Shown in pieces: positions 54,417 to 64,000 of a stretch of DNA of 64,000 nucleotides. Position numbers and translations under genes: made by a program. The first letter of the stretch is position 1, and every line of letters starts with the position of its first letter. The notes under the pieces were generated by a model, which worked only from the letters and a program-made list of their open reading frames with translations, did not search any database and had not been told where the DNA came from. This DNA comes from Galaxea fascicularis (lineage: Eukaryota; Cnidaria; Anthozoa; Scleractinia; Euphylliidae), in assembly GCA_948470475.1 (NCBI GenBank), contig OX419338.1, positions 13,184,072 to 13,248,071 on the forward strand, in the 5' to 3' direction.

Positions 54417-57400
54417 CTCTTTCCCTACAGCCCAAAAAACAGGCAAAATTGGCGAGCTTTACATTTTATTGAATATCTCTACAGGTATTTACAGCAGTGT
54501 GTTAAGCTATACCTCATTTGAAAAAGGAATAAAAAAGCTCTGAAAAAAATATATTTTCCCTTTCAGAATCCCAATTCAGTTCACCTAAAAAAATTCACAA
54601 GTTAAAAAATTTGCATAATTTATGCAAATATATTCAAGGAAAATTCCCTTTGTGCAACATGAAGTGTTATTCCAGGGAAAAGGTAAAAACAAGTTGTTTC
54701 TATGTTTTATAGGCAAAATGGTCACCAAACTTGCCTGAAAAGAAACAGAAACAAGATTTACTGCAATGTTATAAATAACACCTACTTATATATGTAAAAG
54801 AGGTCAAAAAAATTTTTTTTCCAGAAATTTTTTTGGCTTGTCTGCATGAAAAGATTTAGACAAAAATGTTATAGAATGATGAAAAAAGTCTTCCTAAACC
54901 ACTGACAACCCACATTAGCAAGGTTTGTGAATATTGGTAGTCACAAGTACCATGGGGTACAAAAAGACAAAAAAAAAAAATGAAAAAAAAATTGGGTGTG
55001 TCTACTTAGACCTACTTAGGAAGGTTTGCATGAAAAAGCTGCAAAATGATGAAAAAAAGCCTTCCACTACCCCTTCCAGACCCAACTGGCAAGGTTTTTG
55101 AATGCTGTTAGCCACAGGTATCTTGAGACAAAAAAATGTTTGGGTGTGTCTACATCAAAATTGGTGAAAAGAAAAGCTCACCACCACCCCTGCCAACCAC
55201 TGCCAGCCCCACTGAAAATAATGTAATATAATAAAATAAACTATACCCTACTAAACACAACAACATAGCATAACATGCACCATAGATAAATATTCATAGC
55301 CCATGATATTCTTTGCTGTGGAACTCCTGGAAACAATTCAGTTCCTTGGTGATGTGCAGATGCTTACCCTCACATTGTGGTGCACTACAGTGAGAATAAA
55401 CCTTTCTTTGCCCCCTACCCTGCTTGTAGCATACCACACAGTTTCTCCTCAGATCAGAGATAACTGGTAAATGCTGGGTTTCAAATAAAGAAAGATCTTC
55501 AGCTGGTCTAGCAGCAGAAGACACAGGGGGATCACCATACTCAGGGAAACCACAGATTTGCCTAACAATTTCCTCTCTAAAATCCATCTGCGAATAGCCA
55601 GCTGGTCTCCGGAGGTCTTCATTGTCAGGAAACTTGGCCTGATGTTCTAAAAACAAAATGTAACTATTCACAATAGCTATATCAATAAGATGGTAAAACA
55701 TAGTTTTCCACCATTTCATGCATTTACGCTGGATGTTGAATGTGGTGAGGATTTGGTCTGACCTGTCGACTGCATTCATGTATTTGTTGTATGTTTGAAA
55801 AGTTTGTGGCTGTCGCACATCTTTTCTACTCCATACACCTGCAGTCTTTTGTTTTCTGGTGACCTTAACGTGGTCATTCGCATTGCCCACAGTAGTAATC
55901 ATGGACACTACTTTGTTATCTACCCACTGCAAAACGAGACAGGGAGGGTCTCTTTCCCAGCGCATACTTCCTCTTTCCTTACCTTTTGCCCAATCTTTAC
56001 TATTTTTAAGATGAGCTGGGAAACCACGTCTAGTCTCTAAAATAGTACCTGTGGCAGGGATACCCTTATCAAAGAGATGTCTCATTAGGGTAAAAGAAGT
56101 GTAGAAATTGTCTACATAGAGATGGTAACCCTGATGGAAGTAAGGCTCCATGAGACGCATTACTACATCATACCCAAGCCCATGTTCACTGACATCCCGC
56201 CCCGCCGCTCTACCAATATAGATGTTAAAATCTATGGTATAGCCATTGGAGCTGTCTGCCAGGACCCAGAGTTTGATTCCCCATTTGGTGGGCTTATCTT
56301 TGATGTACTGGCGTATACCTGACCTGTGCCTTGACTTGACCATACGTTCATCAATTGCCACATGTTGCTTAGGCTGGTACAATTCACTACATTTTGTTTT
56401 GAAATAAGACACAAAAGACTCCACTTTACGCAATTTATCCCCAGGGGTCTCTGTTGCTGGATCAACAACATGCAACATCCCTAGAATAGCAAAAAATCTA
56501 GTTCTTGACAGGATGGCACGGGCCCAGAGACCATGGAAAAGGGTCTTGGTGCTCCAGTTCTTGGTAACATCGCCACGGACATGGACAAAACCAAAATAAA
56601 TAAGCAAAGCAATAAATCTTTTGATTTCATCCGCTGTCACATCCTTCCAGCTGCCATCAGGCTGGGCATAAAACCTATGTGTACCGGAAAAGATCCTCTC
56701 TTGTGCATAACTATTAGTGTGATTAACTATACTATCTATCATTTCGGTTGTAAAAAATAGGAAAAAAAACTCAATAGCCCTCGTCATGGTGTTCCTCAGC
56801 AAAGGACGACCAAAGTGACCACCAGGAGGGCGTGAAGGGGCAAACGGTGGCAAAGGATTGGAGACATCATTGTCATCATAGCTGTTGTAGGGAGCCTCGC
56901 CTGCCTCACCACGACCAGCAACACCTTGTCTACCACGACCAACAGGTCCACCACGTCCTTTACCCCGACCAGCACCACGTCCTCTGCCACGACCAGCACC
57001 ACGTCCTCTGCCACGACCAGCACCACGATTAGCAGTCTGACCAGCAGCAAGGACAGCAGGAGCTACACGAGCATAAAAGTACAGTTTACGACTGATAATT
57101 TGAAACCCAATGCACAAGGCAAAAGAAATAAAATAATGGTCTTATAGCCAAGTATAATAAGTACAGTGCCACTGGGTTTGCACTTAACAACACATGCTAT
57201 TTTGAAAATAAAATTACACTGACCTGGACGTGCATGAGGAGCTGCTGAACCATAAAAAGTGGATGGAGGTCTGGAATCTGGACAAAATAAAAATGATTAC
57301 AATTGAAATTCGTAGTGCATGTATGAGGATAAGAGCCTACAAAAATTCCTGCTCACTATTATTTGTCACGCTAATGTAATACTGACCTAAAAGAATCCCA

Positions 57401-58545
57401 GATACTTCAGCAACCAGAGATGCAGGTGCCACTACAGGAGGTGCAGGTGCAGGTGCTGGTGTCACGGCAGCAGGTAACACCAAAGGAACTTGTGCACCAG
57501 TGTTAACAACACTGGCAGCATCTTCAACACTTGGAGAATCAACATAACTAAAGAAATATGATAACTAAATTAAAAAATATATATACATCTATAAAAATGG
57601 CCATGTAACAAACATAATCATTTACCACTGGCAATCAACATTCAATGAGGATAAGTAATAATATGAATAAATCTGAAAATTTCGCTAGGGAACGAAGATC
57701 AAGGTAAACCAAAATCTCCACAATCTACACGTATGAATATGTAACAAACAAAAACATACACCAAATAATATTCATATGTATCTTTAAAATATTTCAGGGA
57801 ACAAACAAAAACATAATGCAAAATCTAAACAGTGAGAGAAAAAGGCAGAAAGCCTTGCATCTTGCATTGAAACAAATAAAAACAGTCGCGTGAGTGACAT
57901 TCTATACCTTGGCGTCCCCACGCAGCCATCGCGTCCCCATGTGACTTTCGCGTTCTCACATGTAGATCACAAAATATTACTCTGGCCATCAAAAAGTTAA
58001 CTTTCGGGCAAATTTATCGAGCTTTGAACACGCAAATATTAATTTGGAGGTCTATTCAAGTAAATTGCAAGTTTTTGAATGTAAAAACCGATCTAAATGT
58101 CATATCATTACATTTTCAAAACAATCCTTTCCAATTTTGCCAAGGTTGCGAAGCGAGATGTTTGGAAGTTTACTGATCGCTTACCTCAGTTCTTGATCTA
58201 AATCGCAGAGCTGGTGATCTAAATCGCTTTCCTCTCCACTAGACATCCCTTCGATATCACTATCTTCAACTTGATTTTCCATCTGAACCAGATATAACAC
58301 CTCATCCCGATCGTATATCTCATCTCTTCGTCTCTTGCTTGCGGACGCCATGATCTCCAAACTCAAAAAATCGTCCTTCGGCAGCCACTACCTTATATGG
58401 CGTGAAAATTGGCGTGCTATTGGCTAAATCTATAAGCTTCCTGTGTGCCAAATTTGGTGGCAATCGGAAGTAACGCAAATATTTTATATTTTTTTTACGT
58501 ATCATCCATATATGGATGATATTTGAAGGGGTTGTAGGGAAAGAG
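54417..58545 (-). mobile_element. Complete piggyBac transposon (4,129 bp)
   Basis: TTAA at 54413-54416 and 58546-58549. Terminal inverted repeats of 17 bases with one mismatch: CTCTTTCCCTACAGCCC on the left against CTCTTTCCCTACAACCC read from the right end. The transposase gene inside is on the minus strand. A diverged direct repeat of about 130 bases (AGTCTTCC/AGCCTTCC blocks near 54885 and 55048) lies between the gene and the left end. All parts needed for mobility appear to be present. Confidence 0.95.
55294..58351 (-). CDS. piggyBac transposase, four exons, open frame (716 aa)
   Basis: Exons on the minus strand: 58351-58185, 57547-57387, 57277-57224 and 57062-55294, with GT-AG borders. 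Their lengths (167, 161, 54, 1,769) sum to 2,151, exactly 717 codons with the stop, and all phases agree. Exon 1 starts MASASKRRRDEIYDRDE and is acidic. Exon 2 is Ala/Pro-rich. Exon 4 begins with an Arg-Gly repeat region and then the DDE core: VAIDERMVK (first Asp), HLYVDNFYTS (second), YMNAVDRSDQI (third Asp pair), and a C-terminal cysteine-rich domain (CVVCYKQ, HCSAPQC, ELNCFQEFH) for end binding. The enzyme cuts and pastes at TTAA. An ATG upstream in the long exon 4 frame (57117) is intronic by this model. I see no lesion, so it may be active. Confidence 0.9.
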
Positions 58546-58549
58546 TTAA

Positions 58550-59103
58550 TGTTTGGGGAGATACTTTGCTTGCCATTCTGACCACTTTGTTTTGGTGTCA
58601 TCGGAGGTGCATTTCCTACATTCACCGATGACGGATTCAAGGATAGCTTACGAGCTATGCGAGGCCGGGGTTGATCTCTTGAAGGCATCGTTGCTGGATC
58701 TGCAAACGGGGTTCCACGTGTAATCTCTTCATGTTGACGAGACAACGTACCAAAGTCAAGGTCGCCTCAGAAATGTTCTAAGAAATCCAAACTCTGGATC
58801 ATTTAGAAATGAACTTCTTTGAGTTTGTTGCCGGAATTAAACAGCGAGTAAGCCAAACGATGACGCCACAACCATAAAATTGGACCCGACGTTATTGTCC
58901 ATGGATCCATCGATGTGCCGAAGGGCAGCCCTTTCGACCATTTTAAACCCTTCGGGAAAACTTTGAACCACATTTTTTCGAAAACATTAGCAAGGGATAA
59001 TGCCAGAAAGACTGGAACTGAGCACATACCAATATCCCTCAAGAGGGTTTAAATCATCGCCGATAACACGAGTAAAGGGCGAGAAGCCTTTTCTCGCTGC
59101 CAT
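58550..59103 (-). pseudogene. Unknown multi-exon gene, 5' part (exons right of piggyBac)
   Basis: The exon about 58765-58550 (TTCTGAG acceptor) encodes LSRQHEEITRGTPFADP, RPRIARKLSLNPSSV and PPMTPKQSGQNGKQSI, a basic, Ser/Pro-rich tail, and runs into the piggyBac TTAA. A possible first exon at 59103-59034 starts MAARKGFSPFTRVIGDD and ends at a GTATGT donor. After removal of the transposon and one TTAA, the frame continues into 54412 for a few codons. The product is unknown. Confidence 0.5.
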
Positions 59104-61342
59104 GCTACCACCCGACAAACAACTCGTGGGTGAACGCCGGTTAAGACAACAGAACAACAGGAAAAAGAATGGAGTCTTTTATTTAGATTAAAGAATCATG
59201 TTACGACATTTATAGGATTGACCAGGACTCCATTAACGAGCGATGATACATTGATCTCTTTAGTTTGAAAGGTTATGGAGTCGCATTACAACACTTACCA
59301 GGACCCCAATAACAGGCGATGATAAGTTGATCTCCCACAGTTTGACACATTTTGACACATTCCCAACAGCCAAGGGGAAATAACGCTGCGGGAAATGATA
59401 CTTACAGTAAAAGCCATATCCGTCCTCTCATAAATTGAGGAAATACTGGCTTCAGCAATTTTATTTTGCAACCCACGCTACGATATCTTTTGTTCCTAAG
59501 GGAAAAAATATATTTAGGATACACCTGCAGGCGCGTAGCGTGATCATTTTTTCAAGTACGCACAAGTACATGATCTAGAAATCTGAGTAAACTGAGCGAA
59601 AATACTGCGTTCTGCAAAGTTAGAACATGGGATAGCTTTTGTTTTAGTTTTTAGAATTTAATCAAAGTAGTGTTTTCATCACGAAATCTTGATTGCGTGC
59701 AAGTAAAATGTTAAAAATAGAAACAATTGCTAAAAATTTCAAAATTTTCTGTTCACTTCAAGTACGCACGTGCGTATATGCGTATAGGTTGCTACGCGCC
59801 TGACCTGTAGTGTTTTAAAAGCTGGTTTTTCAATAATTTAGTTAGGTTTCTATGCTTTTTTTTAGGTCTGGGGCCAGATTTAAGAGAACATCATAAGCCC
59901 TGAGAGCCTCTGAAATAAAACTTAGGGTGTGTCTTTTTGGGAGTCCTTTTTGTCTGAGTCCTTGTCCGAGTTTCGTCCAGTTTTACTACGAAGTGCACCA
60001 TGGCAAATTCAGATAAGATTTTCAAAATTCTATTCAGATGTGCAGCTAAAACCAGTGAGCCCAATATTAACCAAGTATAACCCGCAACTAATCGTAAACA
60101 TTCTGGTTTTCCAAGAATCAACAAAGTTAACAGGATTTGTTTTCGCAATTCTACAGGTGACCTGCTTCTTCCATGGTTATTTAAACTGGGGAAGGTCGCC
60201 TTGAACTGAGAGCAAAATAATTCTCAATGACTACTACTGTATGCCGCGACATACAAAAACGACGAAAGCCTTCAAGCGAATAGCTCGGAACAGTGAACTC
60301 AAACGTTTCGGCACCGCACGTGTTCGTCTGCCGTCATCGTCATTGGAGCTTTGCAAACACTGTTCTAGTTCTATGTTAAGGTGGAGAAGTTCCTGGCTAA
60401 AACATTGTTGAAAAGGATTATTCAAATTTGGTGTTTTATATGCGAGACTTTGAGTAAATTTGATAGGCATAAGATGTCATTCGTGAAAAGCACTTACGAC
60501 ATATCTTAGGAAGGTCATAATTTTTCTATTAAGTTGTACCTTAAGACACATCTTAGCGAGGATTTCGCCGGTGAATCCGGCCCTAGCTGTTCCCGTGAAA
60601 TAAAAATTTGTATGCCCCGAGGCAGCTTTCAGTGCATGGTTTAAATCAGTCCATAATTTCGCGATGCATTAAGAGAAGATTTGAACATCAGTTGCAGTAT
60701 CAATTGAGCGATTGATTGCGATTATTTAAATTTCGTGTACGTATTGATTATTTAAATTCGAGATTTTAAGACAATTTGATTGGCTTGTGGCTGCTAATTA
60801 ATAATAGTCTCGAGACTAGTGAAGTTATAAGAGACACCTAAGCCTTACGCTAGTCTTAATGATGGGCGAAAGACATCATTCACTTAGGAAATATTTCAAG
60901 ACGGTCGAGATAAGCTTCATAATGTAAAAAATTTTGGCTGCTGTCGAGAACATTCCGACCAAAGCTTTATTAGAGAACCAAGGAACTGAACCATTTGCAC
61001 TGCATCAGGTATTCATAATGAGAAATTAAAGGGATAAATCAAGAAGCTGTGTTCGTTCATTATTCAGAGGAGCTAAGCAGGGGATCACTCGTTGCATTAA
61101 ACGATATCTACAGATTTCCGTGGGTAAGAAGGTTGTTTCAATTTTCGGTTTAGTTCACTGTCGGCAATTCATTGGATGAAAGAAAAGAATTCCGTTAACG
61201 TAGTCAAGGAGATTTCCATCAGAAGAAATGACTTAACATTGTCAACTTGCCCTCACATGTAAATTGAGAATCCCAAATACAATGGCATTTCTCGCGAATA
61301 GGCTAAGTGTTTAAATTAGGTTATGGCTGTAAGCAGATTGCT
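59104..61342. other. No recognisable gene
   Basis: Over 2 kb without a supported exon, RNA gene or clear repeat. It may hold the promoter region of the minus-strand gene. Confidence 0.4.
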
Positions 61343-61355
61343 TCTTTGACCACTT

Positions 61356-61850
61356 ATGTCCAGAAATGAACGCAATCAGAAATGAACGCAATCGCAAGAA
61401 TAACAAATCACAAATCCAAAGAACAAAATAACAAGAATAGCATATCAGCGCGAAAATAACAAATCAGCCAAAAAGTAACAAATCTTTGTCGAGAGAGGGA
61501 ACAAGGGAGGGTGGGGGGCACAAATATAACGAAAATAACGAAAATTGCAAAAATAACAAAAATAACGAAAATAACAAATCTTGCACAAGTCACAAAAGTT
61601 CAGCCTAAAAGCAACAAATGTTTGCAAAAATATCAAAAACAACGAAAATAACAAATCAGCCCAAAAATAAACAATCTTTGTCGAGAGAGGGAACAAGGAA
61701 AGGGGGGAGGGGGGCACAAATATAACGAAAATAACGAAAATTGCAAAAATAACAAAAATAACGAAAATAGCATATCAGTGCAAAAGTAACAGATCTTTGT
61801 CCACAATGGGAACAAGGGGGAGGGGGTGGGGGGCACAAATGGTTCCGGGC
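61356..61850. repeat. Left arm: AAATAACG-type tandem array
   Basis: Units contain GGGGGGCACAAATATAACG, AAAATAACAAATC and CTTTGTCGAGAGAGGGAACA blocks, about two and a half times, with different spacing. Confidence 0.75.
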
Positions 61851-61855
61851 GTGAT

Positions 61856-62295
61856 TCAACACACCAAAGGCGATCAACTGAGTACAACGTCCATCAAATA
61901 TATTTCCTGCCTCGTTCTTGAAACCGTTGCGAAGTGTGTCTTTGTAACAGCAAACGGACCGAATATTTTTCCTGCTTTGTTCTTATAGTCGTCGTAAGGT
62001 GTGGTTTTCATTAAGCGAAGATAATCGCAAAAACAAAGCAAATGGTTCTGAATGTGTGTCAACACACCAAAAAACGTTAAACAGAGTGCAACGTCGAACA
62101 AATATACATTCCTGCCTCGTTCTTGAAGCCGTTGCGAAGTGTGTCATGACACAGGAAAACGGCCGTAATATTTTTCCTGCTTTGTTCTTATAGCCGTTGT
62201 GAGGTGCGGTTTTCATTTAGCGAAGACAATCGCCTAATGTGTGTCAACACACCAAAAAACGTTAAACATAGTGCAACGTCGAACAAATATACATG
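61856..62295. repeat. Tandem repeat, period about 185-200 bp
   Basis: TCAACACACCAAA recurs near 61857, 62058 and 62243, and GTTGCGAAGTGTGTC and TTTTTCCTGCTTTGTTCTTATAG each recur once. Just over two units. Confidence 0.8.
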
Positions 62296-62317
62296 ATGCA
62301 AACATAAAAGAGCGTAC

Positions 62318-62881
62318 TGTCACGTTTACGAATACAAAGAACTTTAGTTTCACCCAAAGACTGTTTGTTCTTTTTTCCTTGAAGCTTTGTTTTATTGATT
62401 GCATGATTACTAATATCCGTTTTTGGCTAGCCGCACAAAGAGCAGTTATTTTTTGTTTCCTTTACGTCAGAGCCATGTGTTTAGATTCCTTTTCTGTAAG
62501 CACGCTTTTCAGTTGCAAGGAGCCGTCTTACTGTTAAGATTACCTAGGAGTTTGGAGTTTCGGAGTTATTAGTCTTAATAGTGTTTTTGGAGTCCTTTCT
62601 AGCCCGGAGTCAAGATCAAACGTAAGTTACATTGTAACTTGTTTCTTTCCTTTTTCCTCATTTACACGGAGTTTATGTTAGTCGGTTTTTCGTTTCGTTA
62701 AACTTAGACCATCGTATATTCTTTTTAGTTTTCACCGCAAGTGACGCATGTGATATAATAAGTCGGCTGCCTGATTGTAATAAACCAGTTAAAGTCTTGC
62801 TGCCCGTCTGTGCTTCACTGTGGTTGACCTGGCGAACTCCAGTACACAACACCCCGTGTCCGCGGTACTGGGAACGCGACA
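62318..62881 (+). mobile_element. Solo LTR, 564 bp
   Basis: Begins TGTCACG and ends CGCGACA, flanked by CGTAC on both sides (62313-62317 and 62882-62886). An AATAAA signal lies near 62780, about 100 bases before the end, which suggests plus orientation. No internal coding region remains. Confidence 0.88.
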
Positions 62882-62886
62882 CGTAC

Positions 62887-63534
62887 CGCTTACCGTTTCC
62901 ATCATCCAACGCATAGTATCGTGTTTTGTATCACCCCAGATACAACCCATAAAAAGTTTTCCCAGTGGGAACACTAAGGATGTAATTTTCGTTCATGGAA
63001 GCAAGATAGGCTCCAAACAAGGACAGCGATAATACAACTCCGAGCATAATACATTTAAATAGAGAGCAACGCCGCGAAGTGTGATTATGTAAATAGTTTT
63101 ACTTTAGCGCGTTCTGACACAATTAAGCGTTATTTATTGAAACAATTCTCGTTAAATAGGAAAGCATCGTGTCAATGACACACCTACATAGAGCCGGCGT
63201 GATACGGCTTAAGCGAAACAAGCCAACCGCCACTAACGATATCCCCTTCCAAAAAAAAAAACACATTGTTTCAAATCATTTCAACACACAGCTTAAGTTT
63301 CCGAACATGTAATTTACATAATTGAAAGCAATTTCTCATTACCGAACGCGCATTACCATTGTTACCAATGCGCATCAATCTGAGTGCAATAATTTCCAGT
63401 AATCACAGTTCCTAAAAAAGGACGCGCATGTTATATTAGTGGCATCATTCAATTCCAAACGGCAAGGGTGTAAAACACTACAGTCTTGACAAAGTACATA
63501 CCGTAAAGGAGGATCTGATTTGAAGACACAGTTA
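62887..63534. other. No recognisable gene (interior of the Foldback-like element)
   Basis: AT-rich with a poly-A run near 63251. Nothing else is supported. Confidence 0.4.
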
Positions 63535-63925
63535 CGAAGAAAGATTTGTTATTTTCGTTACTTTCGGTATTTTTGCAATATTTGGTATCCAGTCGTTATA
63601 TTTGTGCCCCCACCCCCCCTCCATCCTTCTCTCCAAAGAGATTTGTGACTTGTGCAAAGATTTGTTATTTTCGGTATTTTTGCAATATTTGGTATTTTCG
63701 TTATATTTGTGCCCCCCCCCCCCCCTCCATCCTTCTCTCCAAAGAGATTTGTGACTTGTGCAAAGATTTGTTATTTTCGTTATTTTCGGTATTTTTGCAA
63801 TATTTGGTATTTTCGTTATATTTGTGCCCCCCCCCCCCCTTTCTCTTTCATTGCACAGAGATTTGTTACTTTTGCGATAATCTGTTATTTTCGTTATTCT
63901 TGCGATTGCGTTCATTTCTGGACAT
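63535..63925. repeat. Right arm: tandem array, inverse of the left arm
   Basis: Three units of about 115-140 bases, each with TTTGTTATTTTCG, TTTTTGCAATATTTGGTAT, TTATATTTGTG and a C-run, followed in the first two by TCCATCCTTCTCTCC. The first two units are almost identical after the first 60 bases. Confidence 0.8.
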
Positions 63926-64000
63926 ATCTCTCTTTGACCACTTGTAATGTACTCTCTTCCATATTTATCCCCTATTGGGTGGGGGAGCTGGGAAAGGGGG

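Larger units (their letters stand above)
61356..63925. mobile_element. Foldback-like element with tandem-repeat inverted arms
   Basis: Left end ATGTCCAGAAATG and right end CATTTCTGGACAT are reverse complements. Behind them lie arms (61356-61850 and 63535-63925) made of tandem units with AAATAACGAAAATTGCAAAA and G-rich tracts, in opposite orientation. Outside, TCTTTGACCACTT occurs at 61343-61355 and at 63931-63943, a candidate target duplication offset by 5 bases on the right. Foldback/Galileo-type transposons have such tandem-repeat arms. No transposase is seen inside. Confidence 0.65.

Noticed and set aside
56796..57050. Valine/leucine-rich minus frame and His-rich plus frame
   Set aside because: Alternate-frame readings of the Arg-Gly repeat of the piggyBac transposase.
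61408..61887. Phe/Ile-rich and Pro-rich minus frames
   Set aside because: Translations of the tandem arm of the Foldback-like element.
1..64000. Bacterial contamination or prokaryotic operons
   Set aside because: No prokaryotic gene organisation; spliced genes and metazoan retroelements throughout.

Overview
This window is eukaryotic DNA, most likely from an animal and probably an anthozoan cnidarian such as a coral or sea anemone. Genes are split by GT-AG introns, there are no ribosome binding sites or operons, and most of the sequence is mobile-element debris. The repertoire (Penelope-like, DIRS-like, BEL/Pao, LINE, piggyBac, a tRNA-derived SINE and many fold-back MITEs), together with an ALK/LTK-type glycine-rich domain gene, fits a cnidarian. 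The species cannot be named from the sequence.

Layout. 0-6.7 kb: decayed LINE, small repeats, a GT microsatellite, a fold-back element and a hammerhead ribozyme motif. 6.7-14.9 kb: two partial copies of one DIRS-like tyrosine-recombinase retrotransposon on the minus strand. The first is a nearly identical 1.33 kb duplicate of the second and is flanked by LTR-like direct repeats. 15-22.8 kb: a complete but coding-damaged BEL/Pao LTR element (440 bp LTRs, 5 bp target duplication) inserted into an SGNH-hydrolase-like gene. 23-28.2 kb: a long Penelope-like element (PLE) on the minus strand with a SINE, between 580 bp direct repeats. 28.9-32.1 kb: a minus-strand LINE split by two insertions, one a solo LTR with a clear target duplication. 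32.4-37.8 kb: a PLE fragment, a perfect palindrome, a tandem duplication and a MITE.

38.2-39.8 kb: two exons of a host gene with an ALK/LTK-like glycine-rich domain. 40.3-42.3 kb: a compact PLE with an inverted copy of its own 3' end, a hammerhead motif in each arm and a 10 bp target duplication. 43-45.2 kb: a LINE tail and a 1 kb inverted-repeat element. 45.9-48.1 kb: a two-exon protein kinase gene broken by frameshifts. 49.6-50.8 kb: paired MITE-like elements. 51.2-59.1 kb: a minus-strand multi-exon host gene of unknown function, interrupted by a complete piggyBac transposon (4,129 bp, TTAA on both sides) whose four-exon transposase reading frame is open. 61.3-63.9 kb: a Foldback-like element whose inverted arms are tandem repeats, carrying a solo LTR.

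The genes do not form a pathway. The organising theme is nested insertion: target duplications and rejoined reading frames give a relative order of events. The strongest signals are the hammerhead motifs at PLE termini, which lack stem III, the intact piggyBac, and the SGNH gene cut by BEL/Pao. All calls are by eye; no alignment or database search was run.
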